Origin: CALKJU01 sp035326425
GTDB lineage: Bacteria; Pseudomonadota; Alphaproteobacteria; Geminicoccales; Geminicoccaceae
Length of the DNA stretch: 64,000 nt
Reading direction: 5' to 3'
NCBI GenBank assembly: GCA_035326425.1
Contig: DAOLFG010000012.1
Span: 40,024-104,023 of the forward strand
The notes under the pieces are model-generated. The model made no database searches. It was not told the DNA's origin and saw only the letters and a program-made list of their open reading frames with translations. How positions within the stretch are numbered: position 1 is the first letter of the stretch; each line of letters opens with the position of its first letter. Both the position numbers and the translations under genes were made by a program. Of the stretch, positions 55,356 through 63,991 are shown in pieces.

Positions 55356-58022
55356 CTATCCGCCGGCGGCGCGGCGCCGCACCTTGGCCGCGGCTTTGGC
55401 CGGCGTCTTGGGCTTGGCCGCCGGCTTCGCCTTCGCAGCCGGCTTCGCCTTGGCCTTGGCCGCCGGCTTGGTCGCCGCCGCCGGCTTGGCCTTGGCACTC
55501 GCGGCCTTGGCCTTGCTCCTGCCCTTGCCCGGCTTGGCGGCCTTGCCGGCCAGGAGGTCGAGCGCCTGCTCGAGGGTGAGCGTGGCGACCTCCATGCCCT
55601 TGCGCAGCGAGGCATTGAGCTTGCCGTGCTTCACGTAGGGACCGAACCGGCCCTTCATCAGCTGCACCGGCTCGCCGTCCTCGGGATGCTTGCCGACCTC
55701 GCGCAGCGGCTCCATGCCGCCGCCGCGCCGCCCGCCGCCCTCCTTGGCCTCGGCCAGGCGGGTCAGCGCCAGGTTGATGCCGATCTCCAGCACGTCGTCG
55801 TCGCGTTTCAACGAGACGTAGCGCTTGCCGAGCTGCAGGTAGGGCCCGAACTTGCCGACACCGGCCATCACCGGCTCGCCGCTCTCGGGATCGGTGCCGA
55901 GCCGGCGGGGCAGGCTCAGGAGCTTGATCGCCCGGTCGAGGTCGACCGTGTCGGCCGGCATGCCGCGCGGCAGCGACACCCGCTTGGCGTTCTCGCCCTC
56001 GCCGCGCTGGACGTAAGGCCCGAAGCGGCCGGCCTTGAGCACGACCGGCTGGCCGTCCTCCTCGCCCAGCGCCTTCTCGGGCGTGCCGCCGCCGCCCTCG
56101 GTGCCGAACGAGCGGGTGTAGCGGCATTCCGGGTAGTTCGAGCAGCCGACGAACGGCCCGAACTTGCTGAGCTTGAGGCTGAGCGATCCACTGCCGCAGG
56201 CCGGGCAGGCGCGCGGATCGCCGCCGTCGTCGCGCGGCGGGAACAGCTTGGGCGCCAGCGCCGTGTCCAGCGCCTGCAGCACCGCCTGCCGCTCCAGGCC
56301 CAGCGCCTCGTCGATCTGGCCCTTGAACGGCGGCCACCAGGCCCGCAGCACGTCCTTCCAGACCCGCTCGCCCGACGCCACGTCGTCGAGCTCGTCCTCG
56401 AGGAAGGCGGTGAAGCCCGGCTGCATCCACCTGTCGAAGTAGCTGACCAGGAACGCCGTCACGAGCCGGCCCTTGTCCTCCGGCACGAATCGCTTCTGCT
56501 CGAGGCGGACATAGCCGCGGTCCTGCAGCACCGTGATGATCGCGGCGTAGGTGCTGGGCCGGCCGATGCCCAGCTCCTCCAGCTTCTTGACCAGGCTGGC
56601 CTCGGAATAGCGCGGCGGCGGCTCGGTGAAGTGCTGGCTGGACGAGACCTTCTCGACCTTCAGGGGCTCGCCCACCGCCAGCGGCGGCAGGATGCGGCCG
56701 TCCTCGTCCTCCTCGTCGGCCGCCGGGTCGTCGCGGCCCTCCTGGTAGAGCTTCAGGAACCCGTCGAACGCCACGGTCTGGCCGGTGGCGCGCAGGCCGA
56801 CCTTGCGGGCGGCGTCGGCGATGTCGACCACGACGCGGTCGAGCAGGGCCGCCGCCATCTGGCAGGCCACCGTCCGCTTCCAGACCAGCTCGTAGAGCCG
56901 GCGCTGGTCGTCGTCGAGGAAACGGCCGATCTCGTCCGGGCGGCGGAACAGGTCGGTCGGCCGGATGGCCTCGTGGGCCTCCTGGGCGTTCTTGGCGCGG
57001 TTGCGGAAGACCCGCGGCTTCTCCGGCAGGTAGCGATCGCCGAAGCGGCTGGAGATCAGGCGGCGGGTCGCCGCCAGGGCCTCACCCGACAGCGCCACGC
57101 TGTCGGTGCGCATGTAGGTGATCAGGCCCACGGTCTCGCCGCCGAGATCGACACCCTCGAACAGCCGCTGGGCGGTCTTCATCGTGCGGTCGGCCGAGAA
57201 GCCGAGCTTTCTCGCGGCCTCCTGCTGCAGCGTCGAGGTGCTGAAGGGCGGTGCGGGGTGGCGCTGTACCTGCTTCTTCTCGACCTCGGCCACGCTCAAG
57301 GTCGCCCGGCGCACCGCCTCCACCGCCGCCTCGGCCGAGCCGACGTCGCCCAGCGCCATGCGGTCGAGCTTCCTGCCGTCGAGCTGCGTCAGCCGGGCCG
57401 TGAACGTCGCCCCGGCCGTGGTGCGCAGCAGCGCCTCGACGCTCCAGTATTCCTGGGCGCGGAAAGCCTCGATCTCGGCTTCGCGCTCGCAGATCAGCCG
57501 CAGCGCCACCGACTGCACGCGGCCGGCCGAGCGCGAGCCCGGCAGCTTGCGCCACAGCACCGGCGACAGCCGGTAGCCCACGAGATAGTCCAGCGCCCGG
57601 CGCGCCTGGTAGGCGTCGATCAAGTGCTCGTCGAGCCGGCGCGGATGCTGCATCGCCTCCAGCACCGCCGGCTTGGTCACCTCGTGGAACACCACCCGCT
57701 CGACGTCGACGTCCTTGAGCGCCTTCTTGGCCTGCAGCGCCGCCATCAGGTGCCAGGAGATCGCCTCGCCCTCGCGGTCGGGGTCGGTGGCGAGCCAGAG
57801 CCTCTTGGCCTGCTTCACCGCCTGGGCGATCTCGTCGATCCGCTTCTTCTTGTCCGCCATGACCTCGTAGGTCATGTGGAAATCCTGGTCGGGATCGACC
57901 GAGCCCTCGCTCTCCGGCAGGTCGCGGACATGGCCGTAGCTGGCCAGGACCTTGAATCCCTCGCCCAGATACTTGTCGATGGTCCTGGCCTTGGTCGGCG
58001 ATTCGACGACGACGACATCCAT
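55356..58022 (-). CDS. topA: DNA topoisomerase I
   Basis: An 888-residue type IA topoisomerase that relaxes negative supercoils. The N-terminal TOPRIM domain begins VVVESPTKARTIDKYLG; the active-site Tyr lies in LITYMRTDSVALSGEAL. A four-cysteine zinc ribbon follows near residue 600 (CPACGSGSLSLKLSKFG, GCSNYPECRYT), then several repeats of the KFGPYLQLGKRYV/RFGPYVKHGKLNA type. The last 60 residues are a Lys/Ala/Pro-rich histone-H1-like tail, likely DNA-binding. It precedes rnr in an operon and follows dprA, an order common in alphaproteobacteria. Confidence 0.97.
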   Translation of the reverse strand: MDVVVVESPTKARTIDKYLGEGFKVLASYGHVRDLPESEGSVDPDQDFHMTYEVMADKKKRIDEIAQAVKQAKRLWLATDPDREGEAISWHLMAALQAKKALKDVDVERVVFHEVTKPAVLEAMQHPRRLDEHLIDAYQARRALDYLVGYRLSPVLWRKLPGSRSAGRVQSVALRLICEREAEIEAFRAQEYWSVEALLRTTAGATFTARLTQLDGRKLDRMALGDVGSAEAAVEAVRRATLSVAEVEKKQVQRHPAPPFSTSTLQQEAARKLGFSADRTMKTAQRLFEGVDLGGETVGLITYMRTDSVALSGEALAATRRLISSRFGDRYLPEKPRVFRNRAKNAQEAHEAIRPTDLFRRPDEIGRFLDDDQRRLYELVWKRTVACQMAAALLDRVVVDIADAARKVGLRATGQTVAFDGFLKLYQEGRDDPAADEEDEDGRILPPLAVGEPLKVEKVSSSQHFTEPPPRYSEASLVKKLEELGIGRPSTYAAIITVLQDRGYVRLEQKRFVPEDKGRLVTAFLVSYFDRWMQPGFTAFLEDELDDVASGERVWKDVLRAWWPPFKGQIDEALGLERQAVLQALDTALAPKLFPPRDDGGDPRACPACGSGSLSLKLSKFGPFVGCSNYPECRYTRSFGTEGGGGTPEKALGEEDGQPVVLKAGRFGPYVQRGEGENAKRVSLPRGMPADTVDLDRAIKLLSLPRRLGTDPESGEPVMAGVGKFGPYLQLGKRYVSLKRDDDVLEIGINLALTRLAEAKEGGGRRGGGMEPLREVGKHPEDGEPVQLMKGRFGPYVKHGKLNASLRKGMEVATLTLEQALDLLAGKAAKPGKGRSKAKAASAKAKPAAATKPAAKAKAKPAAKAKPAAKPKTPAKAAAKVRRRAAGG

Positions 58023-58100
58023 TGGCGGTGCGCGTTCCGGCTTGTTGCGATGCGACGGAATGGGTTGCCCGTCGCTACTTGGCGGCGTCGATGCCCGCCG

Positions 58101-59234
58101 TCAATCGAGACGCAGGGCGACACGGTTGCCCGGATGCCGCTCCAGGCGCCCCGAAAGCTCGAGATCCACGAGCGCATCCTGCACCTCGGCGACACTCGCG
58201 GAGCACTGGCGGACCAGCTCGTCGATGCCCAGGGGCTCGGGGCCGAGCCGCTCGGCGAGAAGGGCCGCGAGCCCCTCCGGCTCGGCCGCCGCCGCCACGG
58301 GAGCCGGTGCCGGCGCCATCGGGTCGCGCGCCGCCTGCCGCGGCACCCTGGGCCGGGGGCGGGTCGACGGGCGCAGCGTCGCCAGCACGTCGGCCGCACT
58401 CTCCACCAGTGTCGCACCGTCGCGCAGCAGCTGGTTGGTGCCCTTGTGGCGCGGGTCGAGCGGCGTGCCGGGCACGGCCATCACCTCGCGGCCCTGCTCG
58501 GCGGCGAGCCGTGCCGTGATCAGCGAGCCCGAGCCGGGGGCCGCCTCGACCACCACCACGCCGAGCGCCAGGCCCGAGATGATGCGGTTGCGGCGGGGAA
58601 AATGCCGCGCCTGGGGCGCGGCGCCGAGCGGCCGCTCGCTGATGACGGCACCGTCGGCGGCGATCCGCCGCGCGAGGTCGCCGTTCTCCGGCGGATAGGG
58701 CACGTCGACGCCCGAGGCGATCACAGCCACCGTCACGCCGCCGGCCTCCAGCGCGCCGCCATGCGCCGCGGTGTCGATGCCGCGGGCGAGGCCGGAGGCC
58801 ACCACGAGCCCGGCCGCCGCCAGCTCGCCCGCCATCGCTCTGGCGAACAGCCGACCGTTGCCGCTGGCGTTGCGCGCACCCACCATGCCCACCGCCGGAC
58901 CCGCCAGCGCCTCGACCCGGCCCAGCACGGTCAGCACCGGCGGCGGGTCGGCGATCTCGCGCAGCAGCGGCGGATAGCCCGGCTCGCAGGCGGCGAGCAG
59001 CGTCGCCCCCAGCCCGTCGATCGCCTCCAGCTCCTGCAGCGCCCGTTCCCGCGCGCAGATCTCGACATCGGCGGCCGTGCCGGCGGCGATCATGCCGGGC
59101 AGGGCGCGCAGCGCGGCCGCGGCCGAGCCCAGCCGTCCGACCAGCCTGTGGAAGCGGATGGCGCCGATACCGCCGCAGCGCGCCAGCCGCAGCCAGTCCA
59201 GCTTCTCGTCGCGCGAAAGCTTGCGAAGCGCCAT
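58101..59234 (-). CDS. dprA: DNA-processing protein DprA
   Basis: A 377-residue protein that loads RecA on incoming single-stranded DNA during transformation. The Rossmann-like core is clear: GMVGARNASGNGRLFARAM, VVASGLARGIDTAAHGGAL, PRRNRIISGLALGVVVVEA and AEQGREVMAVPGTPLDPRH. N-terminal SAM-like and C-terminal winged-helix DML1-like domains (about 300-377) are present, separated by an Ala/Pro linker. ATG 59234 is preferred; three further in-frame starts up to 59282 would overlap the divergent methyltransferase gene. dprA is widespread in bacteria that are not known to be competent, so competence is not implied. Confidence 0.93.
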   Translation of the reverse strand: MALRKLSRDEKLDWLRLARCGGIGAIRFHRLVGRLGSAAAALRALPGMIAAGTAADVEICARERALQELEAIDGLGATLLAACEPGYPPLLREIADPPPVLTVLGRVEALAGPAVGMVGARNASGNGRLFARAMAGELAAAGLVVASGLARGIDTAAHGGALEAGGVTVAVIASGVDVPYPPENGDLARRIAADGAVISERPLGAAPQARHFPRRNRIISGLALGVVVVEAAPGSGSLITARLAAEQGREVMAVPGTPLDPRHKGTNQLLRDGATLVESAADVLATLRPSTRPRPRVPRQAARDPMAPAPAPVAAAAEPEGLAALLAERLGPEPLGIDELVRQCSASVAEVQDALVDLELSGRLERHPGNRVALRLD

Positions 59235-59268
59235 TCTATGGGCAGCACTGTCAACCATGACGCTAGTC

Positions 59269-59880
59269 ATGTCACAACCCACAGGCGATTACGAGGGCGA
59301 CCATCGCGCCTATCTGCAATCGGCCGGTGCCGGCCCGCCGCGCGCCACCCTGCTGGCGGCGCTCGACGCCTTCGCCGGCGAGGGCCGCCCCGCCGGCCAT
59401 GCCCTCGACCTCGGCTGCGGCATCGGCCGCGACACCCTGCCGATACTGGGCCGCGGCTGGACCGTCACCGCCATCGACCGCGACCCCGAGGCGCTGGCGG
59501 TGCTGCGGCGGCGCGCCGGCGACGCTGCCGGCCTGACCGTCGAGCCCGGCCGGTTCGAGGATCTCGCCCTGCCGCCCTGCGAGCTGGTCAACGCCAGCTT
59601 CGCGCTGCCGCTCTGTCCGCCGAGCCGCTTCGCCGGGCTATGGACACGGATCGGCGCGGCGCTGCGTCCCGGCGGCCGCTTCGCCGGCCAGCTCTACGGT
59701 CCCGAGGACGGCTGGAAGGATCGCCCCGGCATGACCTTCCACTCGCGCCCGGAGGTCGAGGCGCTGCTCGCCGGCTGGTCGGTCGAACGGCTGGACGAGG
59801 ACCATGCCGATGCCGTCACCCAGCACGGCAAGACCAAGCACTGGCACATCTGGCACGTCGTGGCGCGAAAGCCCGGCTAG
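59269..59880 (+). CDS. Class I SAM-dependent methyltransferase
   Basis: A 203-residue methyltransferase. The SAM-binding motif I is GHALDLGCGIGRDTLPILG (about residues 44-62), followed by the acidic loop TVTAIDRDPEALAVL and the motif IV region CELVNASFALPLCPP. It resembles TehB/UbiE-like small-molecule methyltransferases; the substrate is unknown. ATG 59269 and ATG 59257 are both possible, neither with a good Shine-Dalgarno sequence. It is divergent from dprA with only about 34 bases between starts. Its stop overlaps the stop of plsY by four bases. Confidence 0.85.
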   Translation: MSQPTGDYEGDHRAYLQSAGAGPPRATLLAALDAFAGEGRPAGHALDLGCGIGRDTLPILGRGWTVTAIDRDPEALAVLRRRAGDAAGLTVEPGRFEDLALPPCELVNASFALPLCPPSRFAGLWTRIGAALRPGGRFAGQLYGPEDGWKDRPGMTFHSRPEVEALLAGWSVERLDEDHADAVTQHGKTKHWHIWHVVARKPG

Positions 59881-60473
59881 CCCTTTCGCGAGCCGATGTC
59901 GAAGCGGTTCTCCTCGCCGCGCATCAGCCGGCCGATGTTCTCGCCATGCTTCACCCAGACGATGATGCCGATGATCAGCAGCACCAGCGCCATGCGCGGC
60001 TCGCCCAGCCACCAGGCCAACAGCGGCGCCGCCACGGCGGCGGTGAGCGAGGCGGTCGAGACGATGCGGGTGGCGGCGAACACCACGACGAACAAGGCGA
60101 GGCAGACGACCAGTATCACCCAGGAAAGCGCCAGGACGACGCCCGACGCCGTGGCCACGCCCTTGCCGCCCCTGAAGCCGAGCCAGACCGGGAAGCAGTG
60201 CCCGACCACGGCACCCAGCCCGGCCGCGAGCGCCGCGTCGAGCCCGTGCCAGCGATGGGCGACGAGCACCGGCAGGAAGCCCTTGAGCAGATCGAACGCC
60301 AGCGTCGCCGCCGCCAGCCCCTTGCGGCCGGTGCGCAGCACGTTGGTGGCGCCGATGTTTCCCGAGCCGATGCTCCGGATGTCGCCGGCGCCGCCGAGTC
60401 TGGTCAGCACCAGCCCGAACGGGATCGAGCCCAGGAGATAGCCGACGGCAAGGGCGACCAGCAGCGTTGTCAT
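59877..60473 (-). CDS. plsY: Acyl-phosphate glycerol-3-phosphate acyltransferase PlsY
   Basis: A 198-residue inner-membrane enzyme that transfers an acyl group from acyl-phosphate to glycerol-3-phosphate, the first step of phospholipid synthesis. The three conserved motifs are intact: LLGSIPFGLVL and SGNIGATNVLRTG near the N-terminus, FRGGKGVATASG in the middle and KHGENIGRLMRGEENRF at the end. Five transmembrane helices are expected. It lies 32 bases after the pyrC-like gene on the same strand, so pyrB-pyrC'-plsY is likely one transcript, an arrangement seen in other alphaproteobacteria. Confidence 0.95.
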   Translation of the reverse strand: MTTLLVALAVGYLLGSIPFGLVLTRLGGAGDIRSIGSGNIGATNVLRTGRKGLAAATLAFDLLKGFLPVLVAHRWHGLDAALAAGLGAVVGHCFPVWLGFRGGKGVATASGVVLALSWVILVVCLALFVVVFAATRIVSTASLTAAVAAPLLAWWLGEPRMALVLLIIGIIVWVKHGENIGRLMRGEENRFDIGSRKG

Positions 60474-60505
60474 GACGGGAGCCTAGCAGAGGCCGGCGGC
60501 GCGCG

Positions 60506-61792
60506 TCAGTGCCGGAACACCGTCCGGCCGTCGACCAGCGTGCGCAGCACCCGGCCCTGTACCAGCCGGCCCTCGAAGGCGGTGTTCTTCGACAGCGACA
60601 GGAGCTGCGGCGGGTCGATCTTCCAGGGTGCCTCGAGGTCGAGCAGCACGAGGTCGGCCGGGCCGCCGACGCGCAGCCGGCCGGCCTCGATGCCCAGCAG
60701 ATCGGCCGGCGCCGCGGTCATGGTGCGCAGCAGCTCCAGCAGGCCGATCCTGCCCTCGTGGACGAGGTGCAGCGCCACCGGCAGCATGGTCTGCAAGCCG
60801 ACCACGCCGACCTCGGCCTGGGCGAAGGGGATGCGCTTGCTGTCCTGGTCCTGCGGGCAGTGGTCGCTGGCGATGGCGTCGATCGTGCCGTCGAGCAGGC
60901 CCTCGACCACCGCGCGGCGGTCGGCCTCGCCGCGCAGCGGCGGCGACACCTTGGCGAAGGTGCGGTAGCCCTCGACCTCCAGCTCGTTCAGCGCCAAGTG
61001 GTGCGGCGTGGTCTCGCAGCTCACCCGCAGGCCCCGGGCCTTGGCGCGGCGGATCGCCTCGATGCCGGCGGCGGTCGAGACGTGCGCCGCGTGCCAGCGC
61101 GCACCCGTCATCTCGACCAGCCGCAGGTCGCGCTCGATCATCATCACCTCGGCCACCGCCGGGATGCCCGAGAGGCCGAGCCGGCTGGCGATGGCGCCGG
61201 CGTTCATCACGCCGCCACGCGCCAGCGTCGGCTCCTCGGGATGCTGCACGACCAGCGCGTCGAGCGGCCCGGCATATTGCAGGGCGCGCCGCATCACCCG
61301 GGCGCTGGCGATGGCGTTGTCGGCGTCGCTGAACGCCACGGCACCCGCTTCCTTCAGCAGGCCCAGCTCGGCGATCTGCTCGCCCGCCAGCCCCTTGGTG
61401 ACGGCGGCATAGGGGTGGACCTTGACGCTGCGCACCCGCCGCGCCCGCCGCGCCACGAACTCGACCATCGCCGGATCGTCGATCGGCGGCACGGTGTCGG
61501 GCAGGCAGGCCATGCTGGTGACACCGCCGGCCGCCGCCGTGGCGCAGCCGCTCTCGAACCGCTCCTTGTGCTCGTGGCCCGGCTCGCCCAGCCGCACCCG
61601 CATGTCGACGAGGCCGGGCGCCAGGCACAGGCCGGCGGCGTCGACGAGCTCGGCATCGTCGGGACCGCTCTCCGCCGTCACCCCCGGGCCGAGATCGGCG
61701 ATCCGGCCGTCCTTCACCAGCAGCCCGCCGACCGCGTCGAGCCCGGTCGCCGGGTCGAGCAGCCGCGCGTTGGCGAACAGCACCGGACGCAT
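60506..61792 (-). CDS. pyrC: Dihydroorotase-like protein lacking the first metal-binding histidines
   Basis: A 428-residue class I dihydroorotase homologue. The normal N-terminal metal site DxHxHxREPG is replaced by DMRVRLGEPGHEH, so both histidines are missing. Other blocks remain: AHVSTAAGIEAIRRA, CETTPHHLALNELEV and AIASDHCPQDQDSKR. Loss of the HxH strongly suggests a catalytically inactive partner that supports aspartate carbamoyltransferase, as known for PyrX/PyrC' in pseudomonads and other bacteria. An active dihydroorotase would then be encoded elsewhere. The ATG overlaps the pyrB stop codon (61790-61794), indicating coupled synthesis with PyrB. Confidence 0.9.
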   Translation of the reverse strand: MRPVLFANARLLDPATGLDAVGGLLVKDGRIADLGPGVTAESGPDDAELVDAAGLCLAPGLVDMRVRLGEPGHEHKERFESGCATAAAGGVTSMACLPDTVPPIDDPAMVEFVARRARRVRSVKVHPYAAVTKGLAGEQIAELGLLKEAGAVAFSDADNAIASARVMRRALQYAGPLDALVVQHPEEPTLARGGVMNAGAIASRLGLSGIPAVAEVMMIERDLRLVEMTGARWHAAHVSTAAGIEAIRRAKARGLRVSCETTPHHLALNELEVEGYRTFAKVSPPLRGEADRRAVVEGLLDGTIDAIASDHCPQDQDSKRIPFAQAEVGVVGLQTMLPVALHLVHEGRIGLLELLRTMTAAPADLLGIEAGRLRVGGPADLVLLDLEAPWKIDPPQLLSLSKNTAFEGRLVQGRVLRTLVDGRTVFRH

Positions 61793-62742
61793 CAGTTGCC
61801 GCCGCGCAAGGGGCGGGTCAGCGCGTCCAGCACCGCCATGCGCACCGCCACCCCCATCTCGACCTGGTCGAGGATGGCGCTGCGGTCGATGTCGTCGGCC
61901 ACCACGCCGTCGATCTCGACGCCGCGGTTCATCGGCCCGGGATGCATCACCAGCGCGTCCGGCCTGGCCGCCGCCAGCTTGTCGTAGGTCAGGCCGTAAT
62001 AGTGGAAATACTCGCGCACCGACGGCACGTAGCTGCCCTGCATCCGCTCGGTCTGCAGCCGCAGCATCATCACCACGTCGCAGCCTTCCAGGCCGCGCCG
62101 CATGTCGGTGAAGATCTCCACCCCCCAGCCGTCGAGATGCGCCGGCAGCAGCGTCGGCGGCCCGACCAGGCGCACTTCCGCCCCGAGCGTCAGCAGCAGC
62201 AGGATGTTCGAGCGCGCCACCCGCGAATGCAGCAGGTCGCCGCAGATCGCCACGGTGAGCCCGGCGATGCGGCCCTTGCGGCGACGTATGGTCAGGGCGT
62301 CGAGCAGCGCCTGGGTCGGGTGCTCGTGGCTGCCGTCGCCGGCATTGACCACCGAGCCGTGGACGTGCCGCGCCAGCAGCGCCACCGCCCCGCTGTCGTG
62401 GTGGCGCACCACCAGCACGTCCGGCCGCATGGCGTTCAGCGTCATCGCCGTGTCGATCAGCGTCTCGCCCTTCTTGATCGAGGACGAGCCGACCGACATG
62501 TTGACCACGTCCGCCCCCAGCCGCTTGCCGGCCAGCTCGAACGAGGTGCGGGTGCGGGTCGAGTTCTCGAAGAACAGGTTGATCTGGGTCAGGCCGCGCA
62601 GGAGATCGAGCCTCCCGCCCGCCTGCCGGCCCTGCTCGGCATAGGCATCGGCCCGTTCCAGCAGGTCCTCGATCTCATGGGCCTCGAGCCCCTCGATGCC
62701 GAGGAGGTGCTGGCGGCGGAAGAAGGGGCCGTGCTCGCTCAT
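61792..62742 (-). CDS. pyrB: Aspartate carbamoyltransferase catalytic subunit
   Basis: A 316-residue enzyme that condenses carbamoyl phosphate and aspartate in pyrimidine synthesis. The carbamoyl-phosphate-binding motif is in FFENSTRTRTSFELAG, and HEHPTQALLDALTI and VMHPGPMNRGVEIDG are conserved. The start ATG at 62742 gives the usual N-terminus (FFRRQHLLGIEGLEAHEIE); the longer open frame upstream overlaps the divergent RlpA-like gene. Coupling to a degenerate PyrC suggests a stable PyrB-PyrC' complex. No regulatory pyrI gene is present. Confidence 0.96.
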   Translation of the reverse strand: MSEHGPFFRRQHLLGIEGLEAHEIEDLLERADAYAEQGRQAGGRLDLLRGLTQINLFFENSTRTRTSFELAGKRLGADVVNMSVGSSSIKKGETLIDTAMTLNAMRPDVLVVRHHDSGAVALLARHVHGSVVNAGDGSHEHPTQALLDALTIRRRKGRIAGLTVAICGDLLHSRVARSNILLLLTLGAEVRLVGPPTLLPAHLDGWGVEIFTDMRRGLEGCDVVMMLRLQTERMQGSYVPSVREYFHYYGLTYDKLAAARPDALVMHPGPMNRGVEIDGVVADDIDRSAILDQVEMGVAVRMAVLDALTRPLRGGN

Positions 62743-62820
62743 GGCCGGCCGCTTATGCCGCGCGGGCCGGGCCTCGGCAAGGCGACGGAATAAGCCGTCG
62801 CCGGCATCGTCCCACCCTCG

Positions 62821-63192
62821 ATGACCCGACGCACGAGTCTCCTCGTCCTCGTCCTTCTGGCCCTGGCCGCGCTGGCGCCGGCCGCTGCCCTCGCCGGTGC
62901 CATCGTCCACGAGCGCGGCAAGGCCTCGTGGTACCGCGCCGATGGCGGGCTCACCGCCAGCGGCGTCCGCCACGGCTCGGCGGATCTCTCGGCAGCCCAC
63001 CCCTCGCTGCCGTTCGGCAGCAGGGTCGTCGTCACCAACCTGCGCAACGGCCGCTCGGTCGTGCTGCCGATCACCGATCGCGGCCCGTTCACCGGCGGCC
63101 GGGTGATCGACGTCTCCGAGGCCGCCGCCCGCCGGCTCGGCTTCCACCGTGCCGGCATCGCCAACGTCAGGGTGGAGCAGGCCGGCCGATAG
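62821..63192 (+). CDS. RlpA-like double-psi beta-barrel protein
   Basis: A 123-residue secreted protein: signal peptide about 1-25 (LLVLVLLALAALAPAAALA) and one double-psi beta-barrel (GKASWYRADGGLTASG, SLPFGSRVVVTNLRNGRS, LPITDRGPFTGGRVIDVSE). The His of AAHPSLPFG and Asp of TDRGPF, which are needed for lytic transglycosylase activity in RlpA, are retained. RlpA cleaves denuded glycan strands at the septum. There is no lipobox and no SPOR domain, so septal targeting must differ, if it occurs. It is divergent from pyrB with 78 bases between the starts. Confidence 0.87.
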   Translation: MTRRTSLLVLVLLALAALAPAAALAGAIVHERGKASWYRADGGLTASGVRHGSADLSAAHPSLPFGSRVVVTNLRNGRSVVLPITDRGPFTGGRVIDVSEAAARRLGFHRAGIANVRVEQAGR

Positions 63193-63253
63193 TGCTTGGC
63201 TTCCCCCCGGTCGGCCGATGCGGCCGGCCGCAGCGAGGGGAGGCGAGATCATC

Positions 63254-63991
63254 ATGGATGGCGACAAGCCGCTCGACGCGCCGACGTTCAGCCCGGCGGC
63301 GATCGGTGCCCTGGCCCATCTCTACCGTGGCGAGGTCTACCGCAGCACGGTCTGGCGCAACCGGCTCGATGCCACCACCAATTGGGCGGTGGTGGCCACC
63401 GGCATCGCGCTCTCGGTCACCTTCAGCAGCGCTGCGGCCTCGCCCCTGCCGCTGGCGCTGGTCGGCCTGCTGGTGGCGGTGTTCCTCTGCATCGAGGCCC
63501 GCCGCTACCGCTTCTTCGACTTCTGGCGCATCCGCGCCCACGTGCTGGAGCTGCACTTCTTCGGGCCGATCCTGCTGGGCCAGGGCGTGCGCACCGACAA
63601 CGGCTGGAACCAGGTGCTCTACAAGGACTATTTCCGGCCCAACCTGCACATCACCTTCATGGAATCCGTCGGCCGCCGGCTGCGCCACAACTACGGCTTC
63701 ATCTTCGGCATCCAGGTGGTGGCCTATCTCGGCAAGCTGATGATCCACCCGGTGCCGCTGGCCTCGCTGCAGGACTTCTGGGACCGCGCCGCCGTCGGCC
63801 CCTTGCCCGGCCAGCTGGTGCTGCTGGCCGGCATCGCCTTCCACGCCGGCTGGATCGCCATCGCCATCACCACCCAGCGCAGCAAGCGCGGCAACGGCCG
63901 CAAGCGCCCGCCCAGGCCCGAGACCGACCGCATGCTCGACCTCGCCGCCGGTGAGGCCTACCTGCCGCTGGCGACGATGCCGCGCGTCTAG
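63254..63991 (+). CDS. DUF2270 family membrane protein
   Basis: A 245-residue integral membrane protein of the DUF2270 family. The conserved N-terminal block LAHLYRGEVYRSTVWRNRLD precedes two adjacent helices (WAVVATGIALSVTF and LALVGLLVAVFLCIEA), then RYRFFDFWRIRAHVLELHF, a loop, and a final helix (LVLLAGIAFHAGWIAIAIT) with a basic tail. Function is unknown. The ATG at 63254 follows GGGGAGGCGAG; a longer upstream frame is unlikely. It lies 61 bases after the RlpA-like gene on the same strand. The last nine bases of the window hold nothing recognisable. Confidence 0.85.
   Translation: MDGDKPLDAPTFSPAAIGALAHLYRGEVYRSTVWRNRLDATTNWAVVATGIALSVTFSSAAASPLPLALVGLLVAVFLCIEARRYRFFDFWRIRAHVLELHFFGPILLGQGVRTDNGWNQVLYKDYFRPNLHITFMESVGRRLRHNYGFIFGIQVVAYLGKLMIHPVPLASLQDFWDRAAVGPLPGQLVLLAGIAFHAGWIAIAITTQRSKRGNGRKRPPRPETDRMLDLAAGEAYLPLATMPRV

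Noticed and set aside
59235..59268. TTGACA and TAGAAT hexamers in the dprA-methyltransferase gap
   Set aside because: On the minus strand they look like -35 and -10 elements but are only 10 bases apart, so they cannot form one promoter.
54990..60968. 1,992-codon open frame on the + strand across rnr, topA, dprA, the methyltransferase and plsY
   Set aside because: It crosses five genes with firm family assignments, mostly as antisense, and has low-complexity Arg/Gln/His composition. A GC-driven shadow.
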